Made by a program: the position numbers and the translations under genes. 64,000 bases of DNA from Microglena sp. YARC. Its lineage: Eukaryota > Chlorophyta > Chlorophyceae > Chlamydomonadales > Chlamydomonadaceae. Shown here one piece after another: positions 1 through 10,706 of this stretch. Each line of letters opens with the position of its first letter. Within the stretch, counting starts at the first letter, position 1. The notes under the pieces are model-generated. The model was not told the origin of the DNA. It made no database searches and saw nothing but the letters and a program-made list of their open reading frames with translations. Where the stretch lies: positions 72,147,574 to 72,211,573 of the forward strand of contig CM039463.1 of the NCBI GenBank assembly GCA_022414725.1. The letters run 5' to 3'.

Positions 1-86
1 TGGGGTTGGGGGTTGGGAGGGGGTAAGGGGGTGGGGTGGGGGATTGTGGGTGTCTGCACCATGTGTGTGTGTGTCGGTGTGCCCAC

Positions 87-179
87 TAGCCACCACATGT
101 ACAGGTTGCATGGTCTGTGCCTCAGTTCTAGTGTCCATGATCACTTAGCCCGTCTCTGCCAGCCTCCCGACGTGGTGGA
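87..179 (-). pseudogene. Decayed full-length copy of FKBP exon 3
   Basis: It has the same length and ends as the copy at 942-1034, but an in-frame TAA replaces the Glu codon after TG (minus strand, near 148-150). Acceptor and donor dinucleotides persist, so it is a potential decoy exon carrying a premature stop. Confidence 0.6.
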
Positions 180-781
180 CTGGGGTTGGGGGTTGGGAGG
201 GGGTTAGGGGTGGGGGTGGAGGATGGGGTGGGGATTGAGGGTGTCTGCATTATGTGTGTGTATGTGTGTATGTTTGCATGTGTGTGTGTGTGAGTGTGTG
301 TGTATGTGTGTGTGTATGTGTGTTTCCGCCGGCCTCCCGACGTAGTGGACTGGGGTTGGGTGGAGGAGACAGGGGTGAGGGTGGGGGATTGTGTGTGTCT
401 GTGTGCGCACCAGCCACCACATGAACAAGTTGTGATGTCTGAGACTCAGTTCTAGTGTACATGATCGCCTGTCTCTGCCAGCCTCCCGACGTAGTGGACT
501 GGGGTTGGGGGTTGGGGATTGGGGATTGGGGGTTGGGGGTTGGGAGGGGGTTAGGGGGTGGGGTGGGGTGGGGTGGGGTAGGGTGGGATGGAGTGGGTTG
601 GGGATTGTGGGTGACTTCATTATGTGTGTATGTGTGTGCGTAAATTTGTGAGTGTGTGTGTATGGGTGTGTCCGCTGGCCTCCTGACGTAGAGGACTAGG
701 TCTGGTTGGGAGGGGGTTAGGGGGTGGGGTGGGGGATTGTGGGTGTCTGCACCATGTGTGTGTGTGTCGGTGTGATCCCAA

Positions 782-874
782 CAGCCACCACATGTACTGG
801 TTGTGCTGTCTGTGAGTCGGTTACAGTGTCCATGATCACTTCGCCTGTCACTGCCAGCCTCCCGACATAGTGGA
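782..874 (-). pseudogene. Second full-length copy of FKBP exon 3
   Basis: The frame is open across 93 nt with changes relative to the copy at 942-1034 (VTGEVIMDTVTDSQTAQP versus ETGEVIMDSRTESQTMQP). The donor position reads G followed by TTGGGA instead of GTGGGC, so splicing at the same point looks impossible. It is probably a dead copy. A variant exon with a shifted donor remains possible. Confidence 0.5.
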
Positions 875-941
875 CTGGGGTTAAGAGGGGGTAAGGGGTA
901 AGGGGTTAAAGGGTGGGGATTGTGGGTGTCTGTGAGCCCAC

Positions 942-1034
942 TAGCTACCACATGTACAGGTTGCATGGTCTGTGACTCAGTTCTAGAGTCCATGATCACT
1001 TCGCCTGTCTCTGCCAGCCTTCCGACGTGGTGGA
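942..1034 (-). CDS. FKBP gene exon 3 (best candidate copy)
   Basis: The 93-nt copy has an acceptor (AAACCCAG), an uninterrupted frame VHHVGRLAETGEVIMDSRTE continuing to QPVHVVA, and a GTGGGC donor. Similar full-length copies lie at 782-874 (open frame, no GT donor at the expected point), 87-179 (in-frame TAA) and about 411-503 (shifted frame). Partial acceptor-side copies lie at about 1110-1145, 1235-1270, 1395-1425 and 1483-1513. This copy is preferred because it alone keeps both splice sites and the frame. Confidence 0.55.
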
Positions 1035-3490
1035 CTGGGTTTGGGGGTTAGGAGGATATTAGGGGGTGGGGTGGGGTGGGGTGGGGATTGGGGGTGTCTG
1101 CATTATGTGTGTGTCTCTCTGCCAGCCTTCTGACGTAGTGGACTGGGGTTAGGGGTTGGGAGGGGGCAAGGGGTTAGGGGTGGGGGTGGGGAAGGATGGG
1201 GTGGGACTTGGGGGTGTCTGCATTATGTGTGTGTGTCTCTGCCAGCCTCCCAACGTAGTGGACTGGGGTTGGGGGTTGGGAGGGGGCAAGGGGTGAGGGG
1301 GTGGGGTTGGATGGGATGGGATGGGAGGGGTGGGTTGGGGATTGTGGGTGTCTGCATTATGTATGTGTATGTTTGTGTGCATGTCCGTGTGTGCATGTCC
1401 GCCGGCCTCCCGACGTAGTGGACTGGTTCTGGGGAGAGGGGACAAGGGGGGGAGTGTGGGTGTCTGCATCATGTGTGTGTGTCTGTCTGCCAGCCTCCCG
1501 ACTTAGTGGACTGGGGCTGGGGGGAAGGGACAAGGGGTGAAGGTGGGACGGATTGTGGGTGCCTGCACCATGTGTGTGTGTGTTGTGCATTTGTGTAGTG
1601 TGCGTGTGTGTGTGATATGGCTAGGTTCGTCCCACCATAAACTTCATTTATCAGTATAAGAATCTGCCCTAAACAATCCAGATTATACAACAACAATGCA
1701 CTTCTAATTGTTGTTGCCAGGGTTGTTCCAACATCAACCCCATGTAGCAGAATAAGCATCCTCCCTGACCAATTCATTTCATACTAACACAATGCACTTA
1801 TATTTTTTGTTACCAGGGTTGTTCCAACATAAACTTCATATATCAGAATAAGCATCCTTCCAAACCAATGTATGTCATACTACGTATACTTAGGGATTGG
1901 CATATCATATGATGTTGACCTAAGGCGAGTTTGATATCATATGATATCATACAAATTGCATCATATGATATTGTGTGTAAATGGCAACTTTAGCCTAGCC
2001 AGGCCAACGGCATCGTATGATATCATATGATGACATGATACCATATGATATCATATTGCATATCCCTGCATATATCAGAATAAGCATCCCTCCTAACCAA
2101 TGCAGGCTGTACAACATGTGGTGCATGTGTGTGTGTTGTGCATTTGTGTAGTGTGCGTGTGTCCCTCCTAACCAATGCAGGCTGTACAACATGTATTTAT
2201 AATGTAGGTTACACTACGTAGACAACATATGTAGGTTATACTTATACTACCTATGTAGGTTACACTTATACTACCTATGTAGGTTACACTACGTAGACAA
2301 CATATGTAGGTTATACTTATACTACCTATGTAGGTTACACCACGTAGACAACATATGTAGGTTATACTTATACTACCTATGTAGGTTACACTACGTAGAC
2401 AACATATGTAGGTTATACGTATACTACCTATGTAGGTTACACTACGTAGACAACATATGTAGGTTATACTTATACTACCTATGTAGGTTACACTACGTAG
2501 ACAACATATGTAGGTTATACTTATACTACCTATGTAGGTTACACTACGTAGACAACATATGTAGGTTATACGTTATACTACCTATGTAGGTTACACTACG
2601 TAGACAACATATGTAGGTTATACTTATACTACCTATGTAGGTTACACTACGTAGACAACATATGTAGGTTATACTTATACTACCTATGTAGGTTACACTA
2701 CGTAGACAACATATGTAGGTTATACTTATACTACCTATGTAGGTTACACTACGTAGACAACATATGTAGGTTATACGTATACTACCTATGTAGGTTACAC
2801 TACGTAGACAACATATGTAGGTTATACTTATACTACCTATGTAGGTTACACTACGTAGACAACATATGTAGGTTATACTTATACTACCTATGTAGGTTAC
2901 ACTACGTAGACAACATATGTAGGTTATACTTATACTACCTATGTAGGTTACACTACGTAGACAACATATGTAGGTTATACGTATACTACCTATGTAGGTT
3001 ACACTACGTAGACAACATATGTAGGTTATACTTATACTACCTATGTAGGTTACACTACGTAGACAACATATGTAGGTTATACGTATACTACCTATGTAGG
3101 TTACACTATGTAGACAACATATGTAGGTTATACTTATACTACCTATGTAGGTTACACTACGTAGACAACATATGTAGGTTATACTTATACTACCTATGTA
3201 GGTTACACTACGTAGACAACATATGTAGGTTATACTTATACTACCTATGTAGGTTACACTACGTAGACAACATATGTAGGTTATACTTATACTACCTATG
3301 TAGGTTATACTATACAGACAACAAAGCACTTCAAATTGTTGTCGCCAGGGTTGTCCCACCTTGGCAGCGCGCGTCCATGGGGGGTGAGGGTCCTTGTCCG
3401 GCCACCAGCACCTTCTTCAGGACGCCCCCCCCCCCCACCACCACCACACACACACACACCCTTACCCCACCACCACCACCACCACCACCA

Positions 3491-3524
<34 letters not shown>

Positions 3525-4129
3525 CCCCCCCCCCCCATACACACACACATTCAGGTAACACTACAACAATAGTATATAGACAACAAAACACTTTGAAACG
3601 TTGTCGCCAGGGTTATTCCAACACAACCCAAAAATATCAGAATAAGCACCCCCCCTAACCAATGTATGTCATACTTAATGAATACAACAAAACACTTCAA
3701 ATCTTTGTCGCCAGGGTTGCCCCACCTAGGCAGCCCGCGTGCATGGGGGGTGGGGGTCCTTGTCCGGCCACACACCCCCACACACACACCACACACACAC
3801 ACACACACATGCAGGTAACACCACACACACACACACACACCACACACACACACCACACACACACACACACACACCACACACACACACCACACACACATGC
3901 AGGTAATACCACAACAATAGTATAGATGCAACAAAACACTTCAAATCGTTGCCGCCAGGGTTGTCCCACCTAAGCAGCGCGCGTGCATGCAAACTTGAAT
4001 CTCGATTGCTGAACTTAGACCCAATCCGCTACCCACTCTACTTCACGTTTAACTGGGTGCACTTCAAAACTTAACTTGACCACTCTCTGCACAGGGATTC
4101 CCCTCTACCCCCCCCCCCCCACCCCCACC

Positions 4130-4171
<42 letters not shown>

Positions 4172-6780
4172 CCCCCACCCATCCCCACCCATCCCCACCC
4201 CATATTGCCCCACCTAGGCAGCGCGCACGCATGCAAACTTGAATCTTGATTGCTGAACACACACATACCCCCACACATCCCCACCCCACCCCATATTGCC
4301 CGACCTAGGCAGCGCGCACGCATGCAAACTTGAATCTTGATTGCTGAACACACACATACCCCCACATCCCCACCCCCACCCCATATTGCCCCACCTAGGC
4401 AGCGCGCGAGCATGCAAACTTGAATCTTGATTGCTGAACACACACCTACCCCCACTCAACCCCACCGCATATTGCCCCAACTAGGCAGCGCGCGTGCATG
4501 CAAACTTGAATCTTGATTACTGAACACACACCTACCCCCACCCATCCCCACCCAACCCCATTTTGTCCCACCTAGGCAGCGCGCATGCATGGGGGGTGAG
4601 GGTCCTTGTCCTGCCACCAGCACCTTCTTCAGGACGCCACCATCTTCAGTTACAGACTCACAGTCCGCAGGAGGGTGGCTTGCCTGTGTGGGCTTAGAGA
4701 CAAACGGGTTGCAGGGATTAGACTACTTTGGTTCGATTTGGCAAGGTTTGGTATGGTTTGTTTTGGTTTGGCTTTTATATCCCCCCCTCCTTAGTGACAG
4801 ACTCACAGTCTGCAGGAGGGTGGCTTGCCTGTGTGGGCTAAGAGAGACGGACAGGTTGCAGAGGGTTAGGCTAGTTTGGGTTGGTTTGGCTATTGGTTTG
4901 GCTTGGTTTGCTTAGCTTTGGTTTGGTTTGGCTTGGCTTGGCTATTTACTTATTTATTATGTCTAGTTAGGTTTGGTTCGTAATGTTTTGTTTTGGTTAG
5001 GTTTTCCATCTTCAGGGACAGACTCACAGTCTGCAGGTGGGTAGCTTGCCTTTGAGGGTTTAGAGAAAAGGACAGGATAAAGAGGGTTTGACAAGTTTGA
5101 TTTGGCTTGGTTTGACTAGCTGTGTAATGTTTTGTTCTTTATACTTTTCCCCCCCTTCCCAAATCTTCAGTGGCAGACTCACAGTCTGCAGGAGGGTGGA
5201 GTGCCTGTGTGGGTTTAGAGAGACGGACAGGTAACAGAGGGTTAGACACGTTTGGTTTGATTTGGTTTGGTTTGGCTATTTACTTATTTATTTAATTATT
5301 TGGTTTAGTTTGGTTTGGCTATTTACTTATTTATTTAATTATTTGGTTTAGTTTGGTTTGGCTATTTACTTATTCATTTAATTATTTGGTTTAGTTTGGT
5401 TTGGCTATTTACTTATTTATTTAATTATTTGGTTTAGTTTGGTTTGGCTATTTACTTATTTATTTAATTATTTGGTTTCGTTTGGTCTGGCTATTTACTT
5501 ATTTATTTAATTATTTGGTTTAGTTTGGTTTGGTTATTTGCTTATTTATTTAATGATTTGGTTTAGTTTGGTTTGGCTATTTACTTATTTATTTAATTAT
5601 TTGGTTTAGTTTGGTCTGGCTATTTACTTATTTATTTAATTATTTGGTTTAGTTTGGTTTGGTTATTTACTTATTTATTTAATTATTTGGTTTAGTTTGG
5701 TTTGGCTATTTACTTATTTATTTAATTATTTGGTTTAGTTTGGTCTGGCTATTTACTTATTTATTTAATTATTTGGTTTAGTTTGGTTTGGTTATTTATG
5801 TTTTGTTGTGGTTACTTATTCCCTCCCCCTTGGTGACACTCAGTCTGCAGGAGGGTGGCTTGCCTGTGTGGGTTTAGAAAGACGGATGGGTTAGAGAGGG
5901 TTACACAAGTCTGGTTTGAAATGGTTTGGTTTGGTTTGCTTTTGCTATTTACTTATTTACTTATTTGGTTCAGCTTGGTTTGGTTTGTTTTATTTTGGTG
6001 AGGTTTTCCCCCCCTGGATGACAGATCCACTTCCTGCATGTGAATTTGCAGTAATTTTTTTCAAATCTGAAAGTGGGTTTTTTCTAGCTTCATGGTTCTA
6101 GGCCTCCTCCAGGGACAGCGTTCTAGTGCTATTCATAGCTTTTTGTAGCTTTGTGTAGCTTTTAGGGGCCATTGAAGGGGGGGGGGGGGGGGGGGGGGGG
6201 GGGGGGCTTTTTTGTCTTCTTTTTTTTTAGCGATAATTTCGCTAAAACGGGGTCATAACTAGCGATCGCTACATATAGCGGAAATAAAAATCCCTGCTTG
6301 TCAGGCCGGCATTTACACGCACTAGCTAGCCCCAGGTCTCACCCAAGGACAAGGAGAGGGAGCTGCCTAGAATCTGCTATGTGTAGACCCAAAAGGAAAC
6401 AGCGCACCACCCTCTACCCTTAGGGGGCTGTGCACTCTCTACTACATCCACATATACACAGGGGTCGGCTATGTTATATAATATATGTGAATAAATAATA
6501 TGATATAATATTATACAATATTAGTCGGACGAGCCGTCTCACCAGATTTTCGAATTTATTTGAAAAACTAATATTATTGTGACACTATAATAATATTAAT
6601 TAATATTAGTTTTCCAAACACTATTATTAGTTGCCGTTCCCTACATATACATGCGTGCACACACACACTGCCCCACTCCTCCCCACACATTCCTACCCTC
6701 TCTCCCCACCACCACCGTGCATACCACGCTCTACCATGTGCACATTTACACGCGTGCACACGCACAGACTGATCCCTTCC

Positions 6781-6814
<34 letters not shown>

Positions 6815-7053
6815 TCATCCTCCTCCCCCACACACCCCTACCCTGCCCCCCCACACCATGCACACCACCCTCTATCAAATGCACATATATATGCGTGCAC
6901 ACACACAGACTGCCCCCCCTCCTCCCCACACACTTCTACCCTCCCCCCCACCCCCCACACCATGCACACCACCCTCTACCATATGCACATTTGCATGCGT
7001 GCACACACTCAGACTGCCCCCCTCCCCCCCACACACTCCTACCCCCCCACACC

Positions 7054-7096
<43 letters not shown>

Positions 7097-7883
7097 CACA
7101 CCACAGCACACCACGCTCTGCCATATGCACATTTACATGCGTGCACACACATATGCACGCGTGCACACACTCAGTCTGCCCCCCTCCTCCCCACACACTT
7201 CCACCCTCCCCCCACACACACCACCACGCAAACCACGCTCTGCCATATGCACATTTGCATGCGTGCACACATATACACGCGTGCACACACTCAGACTCCC
7301 CCCCTCCTCCCCACACACTTCTACCCTCCCCCCCACCCCCACACCATGCACACCACGCTTTACCATATGAACATATACATGCGCGCACACACATATACAC
7401 ACGTGCACACACACAGACTCCCCCCCTCCTCCCCACACTCCTTCCCTCCCACCCCCACACCATGCACACCACGCTCTACCACATGCACATTTACATGCGT
7501 GCACACACATATGCACGCGTGCACACACTCAGTCTGCCCCCCTCCTCCCCACACACTTCCACCCTCCCCCACACACACCACCACGCAAACCACGCTCTGC
7601 CATATGCACATTTGCATGCGTGCACACACATATACACGCGTGCACACACTCAGACTCCCCCCCTCCTCCCCACACACTTCTACCCTCCCCCCCACCCCCA
7701 CACCATGCGCACCACACGCTCTAACATATGCACATTTGCACGCGTGCACACACTCAGACTGCCCCCCCCCCCTCCCCACACACCCCTACCCCCCCTCACA
7801 CACACACCACCACCATGCACACCATGCTCTACCACATGCATATAAACATGCGTGCACACACAAAGACTGCCCCCCTCCTCCCC

Positions 7884-7914
<31 letters not shown>

Positions 7915-8923
7915 ACACACTTTATGCACACCACGCTCTACCATCTGCACATTTACAAGCGTGCACACACACAGACACCCCCCCCTACTCCCCACACATT
8001 CCTACCCCCCCCACACACACACACACACCATGCACACCACGCTCTACCATATCCACATATACACGCGAGCACAAACACATACTGCCCCCCTCCTCCCCAC
8101 ACACTCCTACCCCACCCCCCATCAAGCACACGCTCTACCATGTGCACACTTACATGCGTGCACACACATATACACGCGTGCACACACTCAGACTGCCCCC
8201 CCCCCTCCCCACACACTCCTACCCTCTCCCCCACCACCATACAAACCACCCTCTATCATATGCACAAATACATGCGAGCACACACAGACTCCCCCCCTCC
8301 TCCCCACACACTCCTACCCTCCCCCCCCACCGTGCACACCACCCTCTTAACATATGCACATATACATGCGTGCACACACATATCAACTCCCCCCCCCCCC
8401 ACTCCACCCCCACCACCACCCCCTACCCCCACCATGCAAACTACGAGTAAGAAACACACACCCACACATGCACACCACCACCCACTACACAAGCAAACTA
8501 AGCACACACACATGCACACACACACAAGCCATATACCAACCCCCCGTGCACTCCACTCATGACTGGTGCTGTGGTGATGATTCCTATGGTTGGGGCCACA
8601 CAAACATACATCCAGTATAAACCTACCCTCCACATACATTTCAGGCAGGACAAAACACGGCGAGCCTAACTAACTCCCATGCAAATACATGCATGCCTGA
8701 GCCCGCCCACACACACGCATACATATGCTATTGCCTCACATGCATGAGCCTGCCCATGCATTCACCCGCCCATGCCTTTGGTTTGGAGATGGATGCAATC
8801 GAACCAGAACCTTCCAGATCAAGATCACACCTTTGAAGGGGGTTCCGGCTCCGGTTCCGGTTCATCTTCGATTTCTGTGATCGTGCACGAGCCATATTCC
8901 TCGTTATCGCCGTCGACGGGCAT
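942..8923 (-). CDS. FKBP-type peptidyl-prolyl cis-trans isomerase gene (5' three exons, continues off the left edge)
   Basis: The exons join in phase. Exon 1 (8923-8831) gives an acidic N-terminus ending in a Glu-Pro repeat. Exon 2 (4683-4572) contains GGVLKKVLVAGQGPSPP, the classic start of an FKBP domain. Exon 3 (best copy 1034-942) gives VHxVGRLAETGEVIMD, matching the FKBP 'vHYtGrL.dG..fDs' strand. FKBPs catalyse proline isomerisation and often act as chaperones or signalling adaptors. The rest of the domain lies beyond position 1, so catalytic completeness cannot be judged. The ATG at 8923 has a GCC before it, and the acidic leader is typical of multidomain FKBPs. The two introns (about 4.1 and 3.5 kb) are almost entirely tandem repeats and partial exon copies. 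The family call rests on motif recognition by eye. An additional small exon in 4684-8830 cannot be excluded. Confidence 0.72.
1516..2195 (-). repeat. FKBP intron: diverged duplicate units and a palindromic AT-rich insertion
   Basis: Sequence related to the intron just downstream of FKBP exon 2 recurs at about 1690-1740 and 1785-1850 (plus-strand TTGCCAGGGTTGTTCC blocks next to AGAATAAGCATCC). At 1905-2065 sits an element rich in ATATCATATGATAT palindromes, with relatives near 34.8, 51.75 and 54.6-55.0 kb. Confidence 0.6.
2196..3310. repeat. 51-bp minisatellite, about 21 near-perfect copies
   Basis: The unit contains CTACCTATGTAGGTTACAC, then TACGTAGACAACATATG, then TAGGTTATAC. The period of 51 is a multiple of three, so one minus frame stays open for 271 codons as a 17-residue repeat. 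It lies inside an FKBP intron with no splice-site support as an exon, so it is listed as a repeat. Confidence 0.9.
3311..4571 (-). repeat. Donor-side copies of FKBP exon 2 with CA/C-rich spacers
   Basis: The end of exon 2 plus its GTGGGAC-type donor and following intron recurs at about 3356-3424 (longest, frame reads VLKKVLVAGQGPSPPMDARCQ), 3724-3772, 3969-3990, 4212-4233, 4302-4325, 4395-4416 and 4480-4503. The shorter ones keep only the last ~20 nt of the exon. Spacers are CA microsatellites and runs of C. Confidence 0.75.
4572..4683 (-). CDS. FKBP gene exon 2 (only complete copy)
   Basis: The 112-nt exon follows a CCCACACAG acceptor and ends CCTAG before GTGGGAC. It encodes 37 residues (ASHPPADCESVTEDGG, then VLKKVLVAGQGPSPP, then MHARCL) and leaves one nucleotide. 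That nucleotide joins TC of exon 3 to make the Val of VHYVG. This is the sole copy having both exon ends. Copies with only the acceptor side lie at higher coordinates and copies with only the donor side at lower coordinates. Confidence 0.7.
4795..5865 (-). repeat. Acceptor-side copies of FKBP exon 2
   Basis: The acceptor region and first ~35 nt of exon 2 (plus-strand core GACTCACAGTCTGCAGGAGG) recur at about 4795-4829, 5016-5050, 5167-5202 and 5832-5862. All are upstream of the complete exon in the direction of transcription. None continues into the FKBP motif. Confidence 0.75.
5265..5800. repeat. 43-bp AT-rich minisatellite, about 12 copies
   Basis: The unit contains TTTGGTTTAGTTTGGTTTGG followed by CTATTTACTTATTTATTTAA. 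It lies within the first FKBP intron, between two acceptor-side exon copies. Confidence 0.85.
5866..6630. other. FKBP intron: unique sequence with a G tract
   Basis: No gene is seen. It contains a run of about 27 G at 6178-6206 and short AT-rich stretches around 6470-6610. Confidence 0.5.
6631..8420. repeat. CA/C-rich minisatellite, unit about 110-130 bp, roughly 15 copies
   Basis: Each unit has a CACCACGCTCTACCATATGC core, GCACACATGCG-type CA tracts and a CCCCCTCCTCCCCACACA tract. Long frames through it in all directions are repeat artefacts. It lies within the first FKBP intron. Confidence 0.85.
8831..8923 (-). CDS. FKBP gene exon 1 (start codon, acidic leader)
   Basis: The 93-nt exon runs from ATG at 8923 to AAG at 8831, followed on the minus strand by a GTGTGA donor. 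It encodes 31 residues beginning MPVDGDNEEYGS and ending in EPEPEPEPPSK. It ends in phase 0, which matches the phase-0 start of exon 2. The acidic Glu/Pro tract resembles the charged N-termini of plant FKBPs of the ROF class. The donor is weak but GT. Confidence 0.62.
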
Positions 8924-10116
8924 GGCTGTGACTGTGGTAGTCGATTTGGCAACGGGGTCGGTTACCTCAACAAACGTTTAGGTATCGCACGGGGGGACTA
9001 AGAATTGGAAGAGGATGAGCGGCCCAGAGTTGGCTTAGAAAGCATGAAACTATTCTTCTTGTTATTCAGTTCCAGTGGATGGCGAAGTTTCACTGTGTGT
9101 AGGTGTGGCTGTGGCAGTGGAAGATCCAGGGCCAGTGTGGCAGTACTGGTTGCGTGGTAGTACTTGTTGCTGCTGTCCCCGATCGGTTATATGATACGAC
9201 GCGAGGTGCTAAGGAGCTCAAAGAGGGCAAACATGCGCTGAAGCAAAAAATGAGATGCGAGTAGCGATATATCGGCGTGCGTTTGAGGATTGCGAATGTC
9301 GCTGAGTTAGTCATACTATAGAGCATACGGGCCGCTGATTTGACAGAGTGCTCAGCATAGAAAATGAAAGCACGCTCACCGACGTGGCGTAGGGACGTCA
9401 ATTAGACATAGCAGGAATGGCAGGAAATTGAGCTTGTTTTAGGGCGCGCAGGGCTTTGGCGTATGGCGCCACTTTTACGTTAGCCTAACGACGTTTTCGG
9501 CGAAGTTCACCTTCCACACTGCATCAGAGCGAGAGTACTTGGGGGGGCAAAAAAAAATCCCCAGACCCCAGACAGACCCCTAGCCTATTTTTCCAACAAT
9601 TGGCTGAGCCCGGGCTGAGCCTACCGCAGACCCACCCATATTTAGTATCCCCCTGCTCACCTTGTTCTATATTGGTTTATTTTTAATTGAAGGATTTTCA
9701 CCCATACGGTGAGTGTTTTTTCATTATAGCCAGTAAGGCGTAGCCAAATAGGTTACATAGACTTCCCCGGCCTCAATATTGAGAAGGAATGTAAACAATA
9801 CAAGCACTGATTAACTGCACGTCTGCACCCCAACTAATCGTACCCAAAAGGATGGACCTCCTGGTCATGTCTAATTTTCTGTTTAAGCTCTTCCTGCACG
9901 GTAGCGCGGTTGGGCAAGTGCCTTAAGCCTATTTGGCCTACCCCTGGATATTAATGACGGCACCTGCCCCTGTTGTTCCATATGGGGTGTCCACACGTGA
10001 TTTGTACTACGGTCCGCCCAACGACTTAGTTTTTTAACTCTACTGTGCACTGGTGCACCCGTGCTGCGTATTGGTCCATATTGCGTGGTAGGATCGATTT
10101 TGACCTAGAAGGATGG
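8924..10116. other. Region upstream of the FKBP start up to the retrotransposon
   Basis: It should hold the FKBP promoter and 5' UTR (minus strand). No convincing TATA box or second gene is recognised. Short open frames here have no family I know. Confidence 0.4.
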
Positions 10117-10364
10117 TGTGAATTTCCGGAGTTATGTGCAGAGCACAGAGACGAGGGAAAGACGGTAAGGACAAGATCTTTACAGTTAGATAAGCATTCG
10201 ATCAATGCGCTAGGAGGAAGTACTGAGATGGCGCGGCACCTCAGGGTACCGGCATCAGAGTCCGTGCCATAGCTGGCAGCGGCATCGCAGTACAGTGCAG
10301 CAGGGAGATAGACCTGTGCACTCTAAGTCACTCTAAATGAGCCGGTGAAACCCGGTGAATAACA
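10117..10364 (-). repeat. 3' LTR of the copia element
   Basis: 248 bp, bounded by the GATGG target duplication on its outer side and by the G-rich polypurine tract on its inner side. Confidence 0.92.
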
Positions 10365-10706
10365 TCCCCCCCAATTCCTGGTATTCTTCATGTTGGAGAA
10401 TTCCGGGAATTAGAGGAGTTTAAAGAAAACTAGAGGGACGCTAAATATTCAAGAGCAGCTATGCTGTGTAAGATAAAACTTGTCTGACTGGTAGACTGAT
10501 TTTAGAGGGCAGGCAGAAAGAGCTCAGATGTAGAAATGGATGGTCCAAGAATAGCCTGTGGGACAAGATTTTGTCCAGATCAAATATAAATAGAAGAAAG
10601 CAGTCTGTCAAGATGCAATCAGTCAATATCTATGGAAAAGTCTGGTTCAAGGATCTGTCATGAAATCTAGAATGATCTCAGAGGAGCTTCAGGGATATTG
10701 ACAAGA

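Larger units (their letters stand above)
1..1515 (-). repeat. G-rich minisatellite array built from FKBP exon 3 copies
   Basis: About nine copies of the exon 3 start (plus-strand core GCCTCCCGACGTAGTGGACT) are separated by GGGGTTGGGGG-type and TG-rich spacers. Copies at the higher-coordinate side hold only the first ~25 nt of the exon. Copies at the lower-coordinate side are full length but decayed. Confidence 0.8.

Noticed and set aside
6962..8350. 462-codon frame rich in His/Thr/Pro
   Set aside because: It is a translation of the CA/C-rich minisatellite; several other frames on both strands are open for the same reason.
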